A stretch of DNA of 64,000 nt from Candidatus Rifleibacteriota bacterium (GTDB taxonomy: Bacteria; Muiribacteriota; Ozemobacteria; Ozemobacterales; Ozemobacteraceae), in assembly GCA_012517355.1 (NCBI GenBank), contig JAAYVD010000114.1:62001-126000 (forward strand), read 5' to 3'. The translations under genes were made by a program, and so were the position numbers. Shown here piece by piece: positions 8,758 through 16,807 of this stretch. Each line of letters begins with the position of its first letter. Positions within the stretch are counted from its first letter, which is position 1. The notes below the pieces were generated by a model. It was not told the DNA's origin. It did not search any database and worked only from the letters and a program-made list of their open reading frames with translations.

Positions 8758-9234
8758 TCAGGCGTTGGTCGGCAGGTAGAACAGCATGGTGGCGCGGGTT
8801 CCCTGGTTGGTCGGCTGGACGGCCGATTTGTCGGAAAGACCTCTCAGGATGCACAATCCTCTCCCCCGATCGTTGAGAATGGAATCGTCGGCAATATACT
8901 CCGACTCCCGACCGGAGGGAATACCCCGACCGAAATCTTCGACGACCACGAGGAACTCGTCACCCTCGACGGTGAACTGGAGGTCGATCTGGCCTTCCCC
9001 GGCGGGCGCGGGATAGGCGTGCTCCATGGAATTCAGGAGGGCTTCTTCCATGACCAGACTGATCCGGTTCGACTGTCGCCAGTCGAGGTTCAGGTGGTCG
9101 CAGATCTCCCGCAGGGTGAGCATCGCGTTGGCGAGGTACAGGCGGTCGGCAGGGATCCGCATGTGGATCGACAGCCCCTCGGGGGAAAGACAGAGGGTGC
9201 TGGTCTCCTGGGGGCGCGCAACCTGCGGTGGCAT
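8758..9234 (-). CDS. RsbW-like serine/threonine kinase / anti-sigma regulatory factor (HATPase)
   Basis: A 158-residue single-domain GHKL ATPase. The N-box SLVMEEALLNSMEHA (about 60-75) and G1 box VEDFGRGIP (about 98-106) are followed by a glycine-containing lid (DRGRGLCILRGLSDK). This is the organisation of RsbW/SpoIIAB-type kinases that phosphorylate anti-sigma antagonists or bind sigma factors in partner-switching systems. No cognate STAS antagonist is in the window. The ATG at 9232-9234 follows an AGGAG ribosome site; an internal ATG at MRIPADRL would give a protein closer to family length. It sits between ptsN and ndk. The target is unknown. Confidence 0.8.
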   Translation of the reverse strand: MPPQVARPQETSTLCLSPEGLSIHMRIPADRLYLANAMLTLREICDHLNLDWRQSNRISLVMEEALLNSMEHAYPAPAGEGQIDLQFTVEGDEFLVVVEDFGRGIPSGRESEYIADDSILNDRGRGLCILRGLSDKSAVQPTNQGTRATMLFYLPTNA

Positions 9235-9245
9235 GGGAACCCCAC

Positions 9246-9695
9246 TTACTCCTTGGCGGAGATGATCTTGACGATTTCTTCCTTGGAGTTGGCTTTCTTC
9301 AGGTCCTCGATCAGGTCCTGGTAGCGGAGCAACCGGGAAATGCGGGCCAGAAGCTTGAGATACAGGCTACCGGACTCAATGGGGGCGGCCAGCAGGAAGA
9401 TCAGGTGCACGGGGTCCCCGTCCACGGAGTTGAAGTCGATGCCCCGTCCGGAGCGGGCGAAAGCGATCGACACCTCGTTGACCGTGTTGGCGCGGGCATG
9501 CGGAATGGCGATCCCGGCGCCGATGGCGGTGCTTCCCAGCTTCTCGCGCTCCATGACCGCTTTCACGAAGTCCGTATGGTCGTTCACCTTGCCGGAGGAA
9601 CACAGCAGGGTGGATAGCTTGGAAATGGCTTCGTTCTTGGAAACGACGTCGAGATCCAGGTCGATGAAATTCTCCTGAAGAAGTTCCGAAATCAT
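9246..9695 (-). CDS. ptsN: PTS IIA-type regulator (PtsN-like)
   Basis: A 149-residue EIIA domain of the fructose/nitrogen-regulatory class. The phosphorylation-site motif GAGIAIPHARAN places the active His at residue 66, and HLIFLLAAPIESGSLYLKLLARISRLL is the typical helix/strand core. Such proteins accept phosphate from HPr-type carriers and often regulate potassium transport, nitrogen or carbon metabolism rather than import sugar; no permease genes are nearby. The ATG follows an AGGAG site. A sigma-54-type promoter lies 46 bases upstream, and an NtrC-family regulator precedes it, recalling the rpoN-ptsN association known elsewhere. Confidence 0.88.
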   Translation of the reverse strand: MISELLQENFIDLDLDVVSKNEAISKLSTLLCSSGKVNDHTDFVKAVMEREKLGSTAIGAGIAIPHARANTVNEVSIAFARSGRGIDFNSVDGDPVHLIFLLAAPIESGSLYLKLLARISRLLRYQDLIEDLKKANSKEEIVKIISAKE

Positions 9696-9741
9696 GGTCG
9701 TTCTCCTGTACCTGAAAGCGTTTGGTTCGCCGCACTACTTA

Positions 9742-9757
9742 CGCAGGAAACATGCCA
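9742..9757 (-). promoter_or_regulatory. predicted sigma-54 (-24/-12) promoter of ptsN operon
   Basis: The minus strand reads TGGCATGTTTCCTGCG, with the invariant GG and GC exactly 10 bases apart (consensus TGGCACG-N4-TTGC). The start point would be near 9730, about 35 bases before the ptsN ATG. A palindromic AGACGTCT core sits roughly 75 bases further upstream (about 9826-9833) and could be an activator site. The neighbouring gene encodes a sigma-54 activator. Confidence 0.6.
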
Positions 9758-9927
9758 TATCCCGACCCTGACTGGTACAACGAAAGCCCGAGGGGGCATG
9801 TGCGCTTTTTTCACAAGACGTCTGGACCGTGCCAAATATCCACCAATGGGGCGAGGAAAAATGACACGATCTCGGGGAATGGGCAGAAAGTTTGGGAATT
9901 TCCTTGAGATACCGGGGAGGAGAAGGG

Positions 9928-11331
9928 TCAGGAACCGGAGTCGTCCTCGAGGCCGTGCTTCTTGAGCTGGTGGCGCAAGGCAAACCGGGTCAGGCCAAGA
10001 ACGGTCGCCGCCTTGTTCTTCTTCCCCCCGCATTCGGCCATCACCTCCGCCACGACCCGCTTCTCCACCGAATCGACGTAATCCTTGAGGTTGAACCCCG
10101 CGGTCAGCCAAGGCTTGCCCGACTCGGCAGGCCCGGAGGGCAGCAGGCTGACCTGGGGGGCACCCCCACGCAACTCTTCCGGGAGGCTGGAGGGGCGGAT
10201 CTTGTTGGTGGTCTCCAGCAGGGTGGCCCGCTCGATGAGGTTCTTCAGCTCCCGAACGTTACCGGGATACTGGTAGTTCAGCAGGATGTCCACCGTTTCC
10301 TGGGCGAACCCGGAGACAGGCTTGGAGAACTCCTGCCGGAAGCTGTCGAGAAAGCTGCGCGCCATCAACAGGATGTCGTCCTTCCGCTCCCGCAGGGGGG
10401 GCAGGAAAAGGGTGAAGACGTTCAGCCGGTAGAAGAGGTCGCGCCGCAACCGACCTTCCTCCATGGCCTTTTCCAGGTCGGCGTTGGTGGCGGCGATGAT
10501 CCGCACGTCCACGGCGATGTCGGCCGAACCTCCCACCCGCCGAAACCGACGTTCCTGCAGCACCCGCAGGAGCTTCGCCTGCAGGTTGGGATCGAGGTCG
10601 CCGATCTCGTCGAGGAACAGGGTCCCCTTGTCGGCGAGCTCGAACACGCCCTTCTTCTGCCGCTGGGCGTCGGTGAAAGCCCCCTTCTCGTGGCCGAACA
10701 GCTCCGACTCGAGCAGGGTGCCGGTCACGGCCGCGGCGTTCACGTCGATGAAGGGTTGCCCGGCGCGGGCGCTTTGCAGGTGGATCTGTCGGGCGACCAG
10801 TTCCTTCCCCGTGCCGGACTCGCCCCGGATGAGGACGGTCGTCCGGTCGCTCTGGGCGGCCATGGCGATGTGCTCGCGCAGGATCTTCATCTTGACGTTC
10901 TCGCCCAGCAGCTGGGAATAGCTGTTCCCGACCTTTTCCAGGAACCGGCCCAGCTGCCCCTTCAGCAGCGAGGTCTGGACGATCTTCTTGATCAGCAGGT
11001 TGACCTCGGCCAGGTTGTAGGGTTTCGACAGGTAGTCGTTGGCCCCCCGCTTCATGGCCTTGACGGCCGTCTCGACGTCGCCGTAGGCGGTCATGACCAC
11101 GACCGGGACGTCGGGATCGATCTTGGCAATGTCGAGCAGGACGTCGAGACCGCTGGCATCCGGCAAGCGGATGTCGAGCAGGACGATATCGCCGCCCTTT
11201 TCCTGGAAGAACCGCAGGAAGTCCCGGGCGTTGCCGAAATCGGTGACCCGGTAGCCCTCCGATTCGAGAGACTCCTTCAGGGTCCACCGGATCATGTCCT
11301 CGTCGTCGACGACCAGGATGTCGATGGCCAT
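9928..11331 (-). CDS. NtrC-family sigma-54-dependent response regulator
   Basis: A 467-residue regulator with the three standard domains. The receiver (1-120) has acidic DDE near residue 10, phospho-acceptor Asp53 in LLDIRLP and the conserved Lys of SKP. The AAA+ domain (about 140-370) has Walker A GESGTGKE at 170-177 and the sigma-54-contacting loop GAFTDA at 217-222, and an arginine-containing LFYRLNVF segment. The C-terminal Fis-type helix-turn-helix is NKAATVLGLTRFALRHQLKKHGL. It therefore activates transcription with sigma-54 when phosphorylated. No histidine kinase is adjacent; the gene just upstream (4 bases) encodes a membrane HEAT/cyclase-like protein. It is the last gene of a 19-kb minus-strand run, and a sigma-54-type site lies between it and ptsN. 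Confidence 0.95.
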   Translation of the reverse strand: MAIDILVVDDEDMIRWTLKESLESEGYRVTDFGNARDFLRFFQEKGGDIVLLDIRLPDASGLDVLLDIAKIDPDVPVVVMTAYGDVETAVKAMKRGANDYLSKPYNLAEVNLLIKKIVQTSLLKGQLGRFLEKVGNSYSQLLGENVKMKILREHIAMAAQSDRTTVLIRGESGTGKELVARQIHLQSARAGQPFIDVNAAAVTGTLLESELFGHEKGAFTDAQRQKKGVFELADKGTLFLDEIGDLDPNLQAKLLRVLQERRFRRVGGSADIAVDVRIIAATNADLEKAMEEGRLRRDLFYRLNVFTLFLPPLRERKDDILLMARSFLDSFRQEFSKPVSGFAQETVDILLNYQYPGNVRELKNLIERATLLETTNKIRPSSLPEELRGGAPQVSLLPSGPAESGKPWLTAGFNLKDYVDSVEKRVVAEVMAECGGKKNKAATVLGLTRFALRHQLKKHGLEDDSGS

Positions 11332-11335
11332 GGCG

Positions 11336-12997
11336 CTACTCCCCGACCCGGGCGCGCCGCAGGGCGGTCACGATCGCGGGCCGCGACGCCTCGTCGGCGT
11401 GCTGGAACAGGTAGAGGAAGCATTGGTAGGTGTGAGGACTGCGCTGGTCGCGCAGCTTGCGCAGGATGTAGCGTTGCAGGTCGGGCTCCTGGTCGAACCA
11501 GGAAAAGGTGACCGCCAGCAGGCTGTCCTTGCTGCCGATGCTGACCAGCGCGTCCACCGCGGCCTTCCGGGCCCGGTTCGACAGGTCGCCGAGCAGTTCG
11601 CGCAACACGGCGAGATGCCGGCCGTCCTGGTCGCGCCGGTAGAGGATCTCACGGATGGCGGCGCGCACCGCCCCGTCCTCGTCGTTCGCCAGGGGTTCGA
11701 GGTGCTTCATGGCCTCGAGTCCGGCGATCTCGTACAGGGCCCGGGCGGCGTGGTAGCGGATCTGCCAGCTGGTGTCCTTGGTCGAGGCCAGCAGCACGGG
11801 CACGACCTCCTCCCGGCGGAGGGTGCCGAGGGCCTTGATGACCGCGCTGCGCAGGTAGGCGTTCTTGGCCTCCGGCAGGATCTTCTTCAGGATCGGGAGG
11901 GCACGCTCGTCCTTGATCTCGGCCAGGGTCGCCAGGGCCTCGGTCGCCACCCGCTCCTCGGGGTCGGAGAGCAGCCCCAACAGCGGCCCGATATCGTCGA
12001 ACTCGAGGTAGCGATAGGCGATGGCCACCGCCCGGCGGGCCGCGGCCTCCTTGTTGGTCGCGAAGGAGAACACCTCCTCCTTCTTGTTCCACCCGACCAC
12101 CTCGTAGAAAGCCACGGGAGCCAGGGGGGGCCGCAACTTCATCGGTTTCCATTCGCGGAAATCGAACCAGGGCTGGGCAGCCCGGAACATGACCTCGTCG
12201 AGATGAACCTGGAAATCGCCGGCCGCCTCGCTCAGCGTGTCGGCCAGGTAGACCGCCTTGCCGGCGTAGGTGACGGGCCCCAGCGGGCCGCGGGCGATCC
12301 GGGCCACCTCCCCGGTGGCCATGCCGACCGCCAGCCGGGCCTTGGCCTCGAACAGGACGGCATCGCCTTCCAGGGCCTTCTTGAACCGCGTCACCGCGTT
12401 GAACGCCGCCACCACCCCCTCGAACACCGCGTCGTCGGGGTCCTCGTCGAGCCCGAACAGCCAGATCTGGCTCAACTGGCTGAGGACGCTGACGCGGAAG
12501 GGGAAAGGCGAGCGGGCCGGCTCGAGGACGGCCTCCGCGTGGGCGAGGGCCGTCGCCAGGGCGGGCGGGTCGCCCATCAGGGATTCGGGGAACCGGATCT
12601 GCACGACCGCCACCACCGGATGCGCGCGGCTGATGCCGGTCACCGGGGCGATCTGGTCCTCGAGCGCCTGCCGGAAGCGGAAGTCCTCTTCCGTGCCGGG
12701 TTCGGGAACCTCACCGACCGGCCGTGGAGGCCGGGGGGCGGCCTCCCGCGGGCCCGTCGGCCCCGGCCGCCCGCCGGTGGCAGCCGCCGTCACGGGTGGG
12801 GGCCCGGAGGCGGGTGGGGAAGCGGCCGTCGCCGCCTGGGTGCCCGATCCCGGCCCGGGAGAGGCGGCGGGGGCGGACGGGGTGCCGGGGGCGGTTTCCT
12901 CCTCGGCCATGGTCTCCTCGGGATCGTCGAGAGAGAACATGATGAAGACCAGCAGGATGATGACGATGGCCACCACGATCATGAGGATCGAATTCAT
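11336..12997 (-). CDS. membrane protein with degenerate nucleotide-cyclase-like domain and HEAT repeats
   Basis: A 553-residue protein. Residues 4-22 form one hydrophobic membrane anchor, followed by a Pro/Ala/Gly-rich linker to about 95. Residues about 110-290 resemble a class III adenylate/guanylate cyclase homology domain by layout: a GMATGEVARIARG strand-turn, then YAGKAVYLADTLSEAA and a further helix. The metal-binding and transition-state residues of active cyclases are not evident, so it looks catalytically inactive. Residues about 310-540 are HEAT/PBS-lyase-like helical repeats (DPEERVATEALATLAEIKDERALP, RYHAARALYEIAGLEA). Such proteins act as protein-interaction scaffolds. It sits between era and the NtrC-like regulator, 4 bases before the latter, which suggests a signalling link. 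Domain assignment of the middle part is tentative. Confidence 0.6.
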   Translation of the reverse strand: MNSILMIVVAIVIILLVFIMFSLDDPEETMAEEETAPGTPSAPAASPGPGSGTQAATAASPPASGPPPVTAAATGGRPGPTGPREAAPRPPRPVGEVPEPGTEEDFRFRQALEDQIAPVTGISRAHPVVAVVQIRFPESLMGDPPALATALAHAEAVLEPARSPFPFRVSVLSQLSQIWLFGLDEDPDDAVFEGVVAAFNAVTRFKKALEGDAVLFEAKARLAVGMATGEVARIARGPLGPVTYAGKAVYLADTLSEAAGDFQVHLDEVMFRAAQPWFDFREWKPMKLRPPLAPVAFYEVVGWNKKEEVFSFATNKEAAARRAVAIAYRYLEFDDIGPLLGLLSDPEERVATEALATLAEIKDERALPILKKILPEAKNAYLRSAVIKALGTLRREEVVPVLLASTKDTSWQIRYHAARALYEIAGLEAMKHLEPLANDEDGAVRAAIREILYRRDQDGRHLAVLRELLGDLSNRARKAAVDALVSIGSKDSLLAVTFSWFDQEPDLQRYILRKLRDQRSPHTYQCFLYLFQHADEASRPAIVTALRRARVGE

Positions 12998-13060
12998 GTA
13001 CTGCCCTTTCCGGCGGAGCTGACGACCCTTCTCATTCGCCGTTCGGCGCTGGGAGAGGGG

Positions 13061-13957
13061 CTATCGCGGCTGGTAACCCAGCCGGCGCACCCATTCCCCG
13101 CTCTTGCGCCAGTTCGGTCGGACCTTGACCCAGAGTTGCAGAAAAATATCACGTCCCAGGAGATGGTTCAACCGTTCGCGGGCCAATCGGCCGAGGGTCT
13201 TGATCCCCTCGCCGTTCTTCCCGATGACGATCTTCTTGTGGTTCTCCTTTTCGAGGAAGAGTTGGGCGGAAATGAAGGTCTTGCCGTTCTCCCGCTCCTT
13301 GAACTCCTCGACCATCACGGCCACCGCGTGCGGCACCTCGTGGAAATACCGGTGCAGCAGCACTTCCCGGATCACCTCCTCGACGATCTCCCGCTCGCTC
13401 AGCGAGGTGTAATCGTCGGCCGCGTAGGCGTGCGGCCCCTCGGGCAGGTTTTCCTTGAGGGCGGCCAGGAGCTCCGGCAGCCCCTTGCGCTCGGAGGCCG
13501 AGATCCGGTGAACCCGGGTGAACCCGAAGGTCTCGCGGTACTGCCGCTCGAGGGCGTCGAGGGCGGCCGGCTCGGCCCGGTCGGTCTTGTTCAGGACCAG
13601 GAACAGGGGCGTCTCCCGGAGCCGCGGCATCAGGGTCTGCAGGTAGGTCGCGTCCTCGTCGGCCACGGGGTCGGCGGCGTCGACCAGGTAGAGGGCCTTT
13701 TGCAGCCCCGCGGCGGTCGCCTCGATCTCGGTCATCATGAAGGTGTCCAGCTCGTTCCTGATGGCGTGCAGGCCGGGAGTGTCGCAGAAGACGAGCTGGT
13801 CGTCGCCTTCGGTCAGGATGCCGAGGATCCGGCGGCGGGTGGTCTGGGGCCGGTTGGAGACGATGGAGACCGTCTCGCCCACCAGCGCGTTGACCAACGT
13901 GGATTTGCCGGCGTTGGCCCGGCCGAACACCCCGATCGCTCCAAACCGCGTGCTCAT
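13061..13957 (-). CDS. era: GTPase Era
   Basis: A 298-residue ribosome-assembly GTPase that binds the 3' end of 16S rRNA. G1 GRANAGKS (12-19), the switch/G2 segment NRPQTTRRRILG, G3 DTPG (59-62), G4 NKTD (123-126) and G5 ISASERKG are present. The C-terminal KH domain (about 205-298) carries KIVIGKNGEGIK. G1 reads GRANAGKS where most Era proteins have GRPNVGKS, a conservative difference. The ATG overlaps the stop of the DUF3048 gene as ATGA. It belongs to the conserved phoH-pgpH-ybeY-...-era neighbourhood. Confidence 0.97.
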   Translation of the reverse strand: MSTRFGAIGVFGRANAGKSTLVNALVGETVSIVSNRPQTTRRRILGILTEGDDQLVFCDTPGLHAIRNELDTFMMTEIEATAAGLQKALYLVDAADPVADEDATYLQTLMPRLRETPLFLVLNKTDRAEPAALDALERQYRETFGFTRVHRISASERKGLPELLAALKENLPEGPHAYAADDYTSLSEREIVEEVIREVLLHRYFHEVPHAVAVMVEEFKERENGKTFISAQLFLEKENHKKIVIGKNGEGIKTLGRLARERLNHLLGRDIFLQLWVKVRPNWRKSGEWVRRLGYQPR

Positions 13958-16074
13958 TGGGTCTTCTCCTCGGGAGGGGCTGGGATGTGCGTCGGGACCG
14001 GCGTGACAGGGGCGGGGGCGGCGCCGGTCACCGCCGAGGGGGAGGGAAGGCCGGGGCCGCTCCCCGGAGAAGCCGCCGGAGCGGGGATGCCCCCGGCGCC
14101 GGGAGGCACGGCAGGAGCGGAAGCGGGGGCTGCGGCGGCCGCGGCCGGCGCGGGGGAACCGGGGGAAACCGGCGCGGCGGCGACCGCCCCGCCTGGCGCC
14201 CGGGCCATCTGCGGCAGGGGCGGATCGAACACCACGGGGTTCTGCGGCGACACCACCTGGATCCAGACGGGGGCCTTGTTGGAAAAGACCACGGGCCGGC
14301 CCTTCTCGTCGAAGAACCGCGTGAACTCGCGCACCCCGTCCTTCCGCCAGGTGATCGGCGCCACCGTCCCGCCGTGCAGCAGGAAGGCGCGGCCCTGGCC
14401 GAGGAAGCTGATCTCCTGCCGGCCCTTGTCGTCGATGACCCGCATGGCCGCCTCCTGCACCACGATCGTGCCGGGGGAGACCGGCTTCAGGGTGACGCGG
14501 TCCAGGTGCTGGAGCCCATTCATGAACCGGTCGTACAGGTTGTAACGGCCGTTGAACCGGAACGAGGCGGTGTAATTGCCGTGGTAGCGGATGGCCACCC
14601 CGCGGTTGGGGATCGCCGGCGAGGTGGGGATGGGCCCGTACAGCAGCGGCAGGCGCTGGTAGGGAAGCTGCATCGGATGCCGGCGGTTCATCACGTCGAT
14701 GAGCTTCTGGCCCTTGGCATACAGGTTGTGAGGCGCCTTGCGGGTGCTGTCGCGGAAAAAGGGCTCGCCGTTGCTGATCTCGTCGATCGCGAACACCTTG
14801 GACTTGCCGATGTAGGCGTAGCCGGCAGGACTGCCTCCGCAGTGCACGTAGAGGGCGTTGACCTCGAGCGCCCGGTCGACGAAGTATTCGCGGCAGCTGC
14901 GGACCGGCCCGATGACGCCCGGCACGTGGTAGTACAAAGCCATGAAGCGGGTGATGCCCCCCTCGACCGGAATCTCGTAGACCACCTCGGCTTCGTCCAG
15001 CGCGGTCTGGGGGCGGGCCTGCACGTGGTTCTCGATCATCACCGCCAGGGGCCGCATGCCGGGGCTCTCCCGCACCTGAGGATCGGCACCGGCCCACGGT
15101 TCCAGGGGGCGGATCGCCACCGGCATGCCGTCGGCCGCTTTGGGCAGCGTGGGGTAGACGAAGGCCGGCAGGGAGGCGACCGGACCGGCCGGAGCAACCG
15201 GGGCCACCGCCGAAGCCACGGGAGGCACGCCGGGGGCCGGAGGCAGAGCCAGGGGAAGGGCGGGGGCGATGCCGGTGGGGGGAGGCTCGGGGCCGGCCGG
15301 GGTCTTCCCCGCCATCGGACCCGCCGGCGGCGCTTTGCCAAACCTTGGATCCATGAGGGTGCGGAAGCCGATGGGGTGGAAATACTCCCGCCGCCGCGCG
15401 ATCTGGGCCCGATCGAGGGGAACCGCCTGCCCGCCCCCCGCCACCTGGGGCGGGGAACCGGCGGGCGCCGGCACCGGCTGAACCGGTGGGACCGCGCCAG
15501 CGGGCACCCCAGGGCCGGGAACCGGGACTGCCGTCAGACCGGGGACCGTCCCGGGAACCTGGCCGGAAGGCTGCCCCGGAAGCGGCGCCACCGGCGCGAT
15601 CGGCGCGGCCACGGCCGGCGAAGGCACGGGGAGCCCTGGGGCAGCCGGCGGGGCCGAAGCGGTCTGGGGGTTCCCCACCAGGCGGACCGAGAGGGCCAGG
15701 CGCTGGACGAACAGCGGAAACATGGCCCGGCAGTCGGCGTCCAGTCGCTGCAAGCGCTCGGCATAGTAGGAGGCCAGCGGCCCCGGCATCCGGCTCACGC
15801 CTTCGATGGCCGTTTCCAGACGGGCCAGTCGGGCCAGGATCTCCCCTTCGACGGCGGGGTTGGCCAGCGAACCGTTTCCCGGCTCCTCGGTCAGTCCACG
15901 CTCGAGGAAGGCCTTGACCTGCGACAGCTCATCGCGCAGGGCCAGGTAGGTCCGGATGTCATCCAGTTCCTGGGCGTGGCCCGCGGCGGCGGCGAACAGC
16001 GCGGCCAGGATCAGGCCACCGATGGCCCGGCAAAGGCCACGGAGAGGGGGGGTTGGGAAAAGGCGATGGTTCAT
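13954..16074 (-). CDS. secreted DUF3048 (YerB-like) protein with Pro/Ala-rich linkers
   Basis: A 706-residue exported protein. The signal peptide spans about 1-35 (core IGGLILAALFAAAAGHA). A helical region (about 36-125) is followed by a 200-residue Pro/Ala/Gly-rich linker. The DUF3048/YerB-type domain lies at about 335-615: RPLAVMIENHVQARPQTALDEAEVVYE, then GGITRFMALYYH and GPVRSCREYFVDRA, the diagnostic blocks. A second Pro/Ala-rich tail closes the protein. DUF3048 proteins are mostly lipoproteins of unknown function in Firmicutes; this one has no lipobox. It is translationally coupled to era, which is odd for an exported protein and probably reflects operon packing. Function is unknown. 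Confidence 0.8.
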   Translation of the reverse strand: MNHRLFPTPPLRGLCRAIGGLILAALFAAAAGHAQELDDIRTYLALRDELSQVKAFLERGLTEEPGNGSLANPAVEGEILARLARLETAIEGVSRMPGPLASYYAERLQRLDADCRAMFPLFVQRLALSVRLVGNPQTASAPPAAPGLPVPSPAVAAPIAPVAPLPGQPSGQVPGTVPGLTAVPVPGPGVPAGAVPPVQPVPAPAGSPPQVAGGGQAVPLDRAQIARRREYFHPIGFRTLMDPRFGKAPPAGPMAGKTPAGPEPPPTGIAPALPLALPPAPGVPPVASAVAPVAPAGPVASLPAFVYPTLPKAADGMPVAIRPLEPWAGADPQVRESPGMRPLAVMIENHVQARPQTALDEAEVVYEIPVEGGITRFMALYYHVPGVIGPVRSCREYFVDRALEVNALYVHCGGSPAGYAYIGKSKVFAIDEISNGEPFFRDSTRKAPHNLYAKGQKLIDVMNRRHPMQLPYQRLPLLYGPIPTSPAIPNRGVAIRYHGNYTASFRFNGRYNLYDRFMNGLQHLDRVTLKPVSPGTIVVQEAAMRVIDDKGRQEISFLGQGRAFLLHGGTVAPITWRKDGVREFTRFFDEKGRPVVFSNKAPVWIQVVSPQNPVVFDPPLPQMARAPGGAVAAAPVSPGSPAPAAAAAAPASAPAVPPGAGGIPAPAASPGSGPGLPSPSAVTGAAPAPVTPVPTHIPAPPEEKTQ

Positions 16075-16084
16075 GGCACGGCTC

Positions 16085-16807
16085 TCAATGGGGGATGGTG
16101 AATTCGTCGAGGGCTTCCTGGGGCACGGGGGAAATGGGGGACTGCACCAGGCCGCCGGAGATGACCAGCTTCATGGCTTCCTCGATGCTCATGCCGGTGT
16201 CGATGACCTGGGTGCGGTCGATCAGGATCAGGAACCCGGAAGTGGGGTTCGGGGTGGTCGGGATGAACACCGAGACCATCTGCCTGTCGCCGATCCTGGA
16301 ATCGGTCGACCAGATGGCGTGGTCGTTGGTGACGAACCCGATCACCCAGAGCTCCCGGCGCGGATACTCGACCAGGACCACCCGCTGGAAGTCGGACTTG
16401 CGTTGCTGGAACAGCACGTCGGAAACCTGCTTGACGCCAACGTAGAGTGAGCGCACCACCGGCAGGGTCTCCAGCGAGTATTCGACCCAGCGCCAGAGCC
16501 GCTTGCCCAGCACGTTCTGGCCGATCACCCCCGCCGCCATGAACAGCAGGAAGGTGACGATCAGGCCGATGCCGGGCAGGCGGAACCCGATCGCCCGGCT
16601 GACCGATTCCCCCAGCAGGCCGTCGGCGAACAGGAACAACTGGAAGAAGATGAAGATGGTCACCACCGCCGGCACCAGAAGGATGACCCCCGTCAGGAAA
16701 TACGTGCGGGCGCGGTTGGCCAGGGCCTCCAGCGAGTCGAGCAGGATGGCCACCACCGCGTTCCAGCGGCCGCCGTTATCGAGGGGGGAGGGTTCGGTCT
16801 GTTTCAT
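16085..16807 (-). CDS. DUF502 family inner-membrane protein
   Basis: A 240-residue membrane protein with two hydrophobic segments (about 38-62, YFLTGVILLVPAVVTIFIFFQL, and about 75-98). A conserved soluble part follows: WRWVEYSLETLPVVRSLYVGVKQVSDVL, the VVLVEYPRRELWVIGFVT block, and the VFIPTTPNPTSGFLILI motif that identifies DUF502. The function of the family is unknown; members occur widely in bacteria and plants. Its start overlaps the upstream CNNM gene by 32 bp. Confidence 0.88.
   Translation of the reverse strand: MKQTEPSPLDNGGRWNAVVAILLDSLEALANRARTYFLTGVILLVPAVVTIFIFFQLFLFADGLLGESVSRAIGFRLPGIGLIVTFLLFMAAGVIGQNVLGKRLWRWVEYSLETLPVVRSLYVGVKQVSDVLFQQRKSDFQRVVLVEYPRRELWVIGFVTNDHAIWSTDSRIGDRQMVSVFIPTTPNPTSGFLILIDRTQVIDTGMSIEEAMKLVISGGLVQSPISPVPQEALDEFTIPH

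Noticed and set aside
11294-14545. 1083-codon plus-strand open frame
   Set aside because: Antisense to era, the HEAT protein and part of the DUF3048 gene; His/Gly/Leu-rich translation without domains, a by-product of high GC content.
13061-15097. Long start for Era
   Set aside because: The upstream part of the frame is antiphase to DUF3048; the ATGA overlap at 13954-13957 fixes the start.
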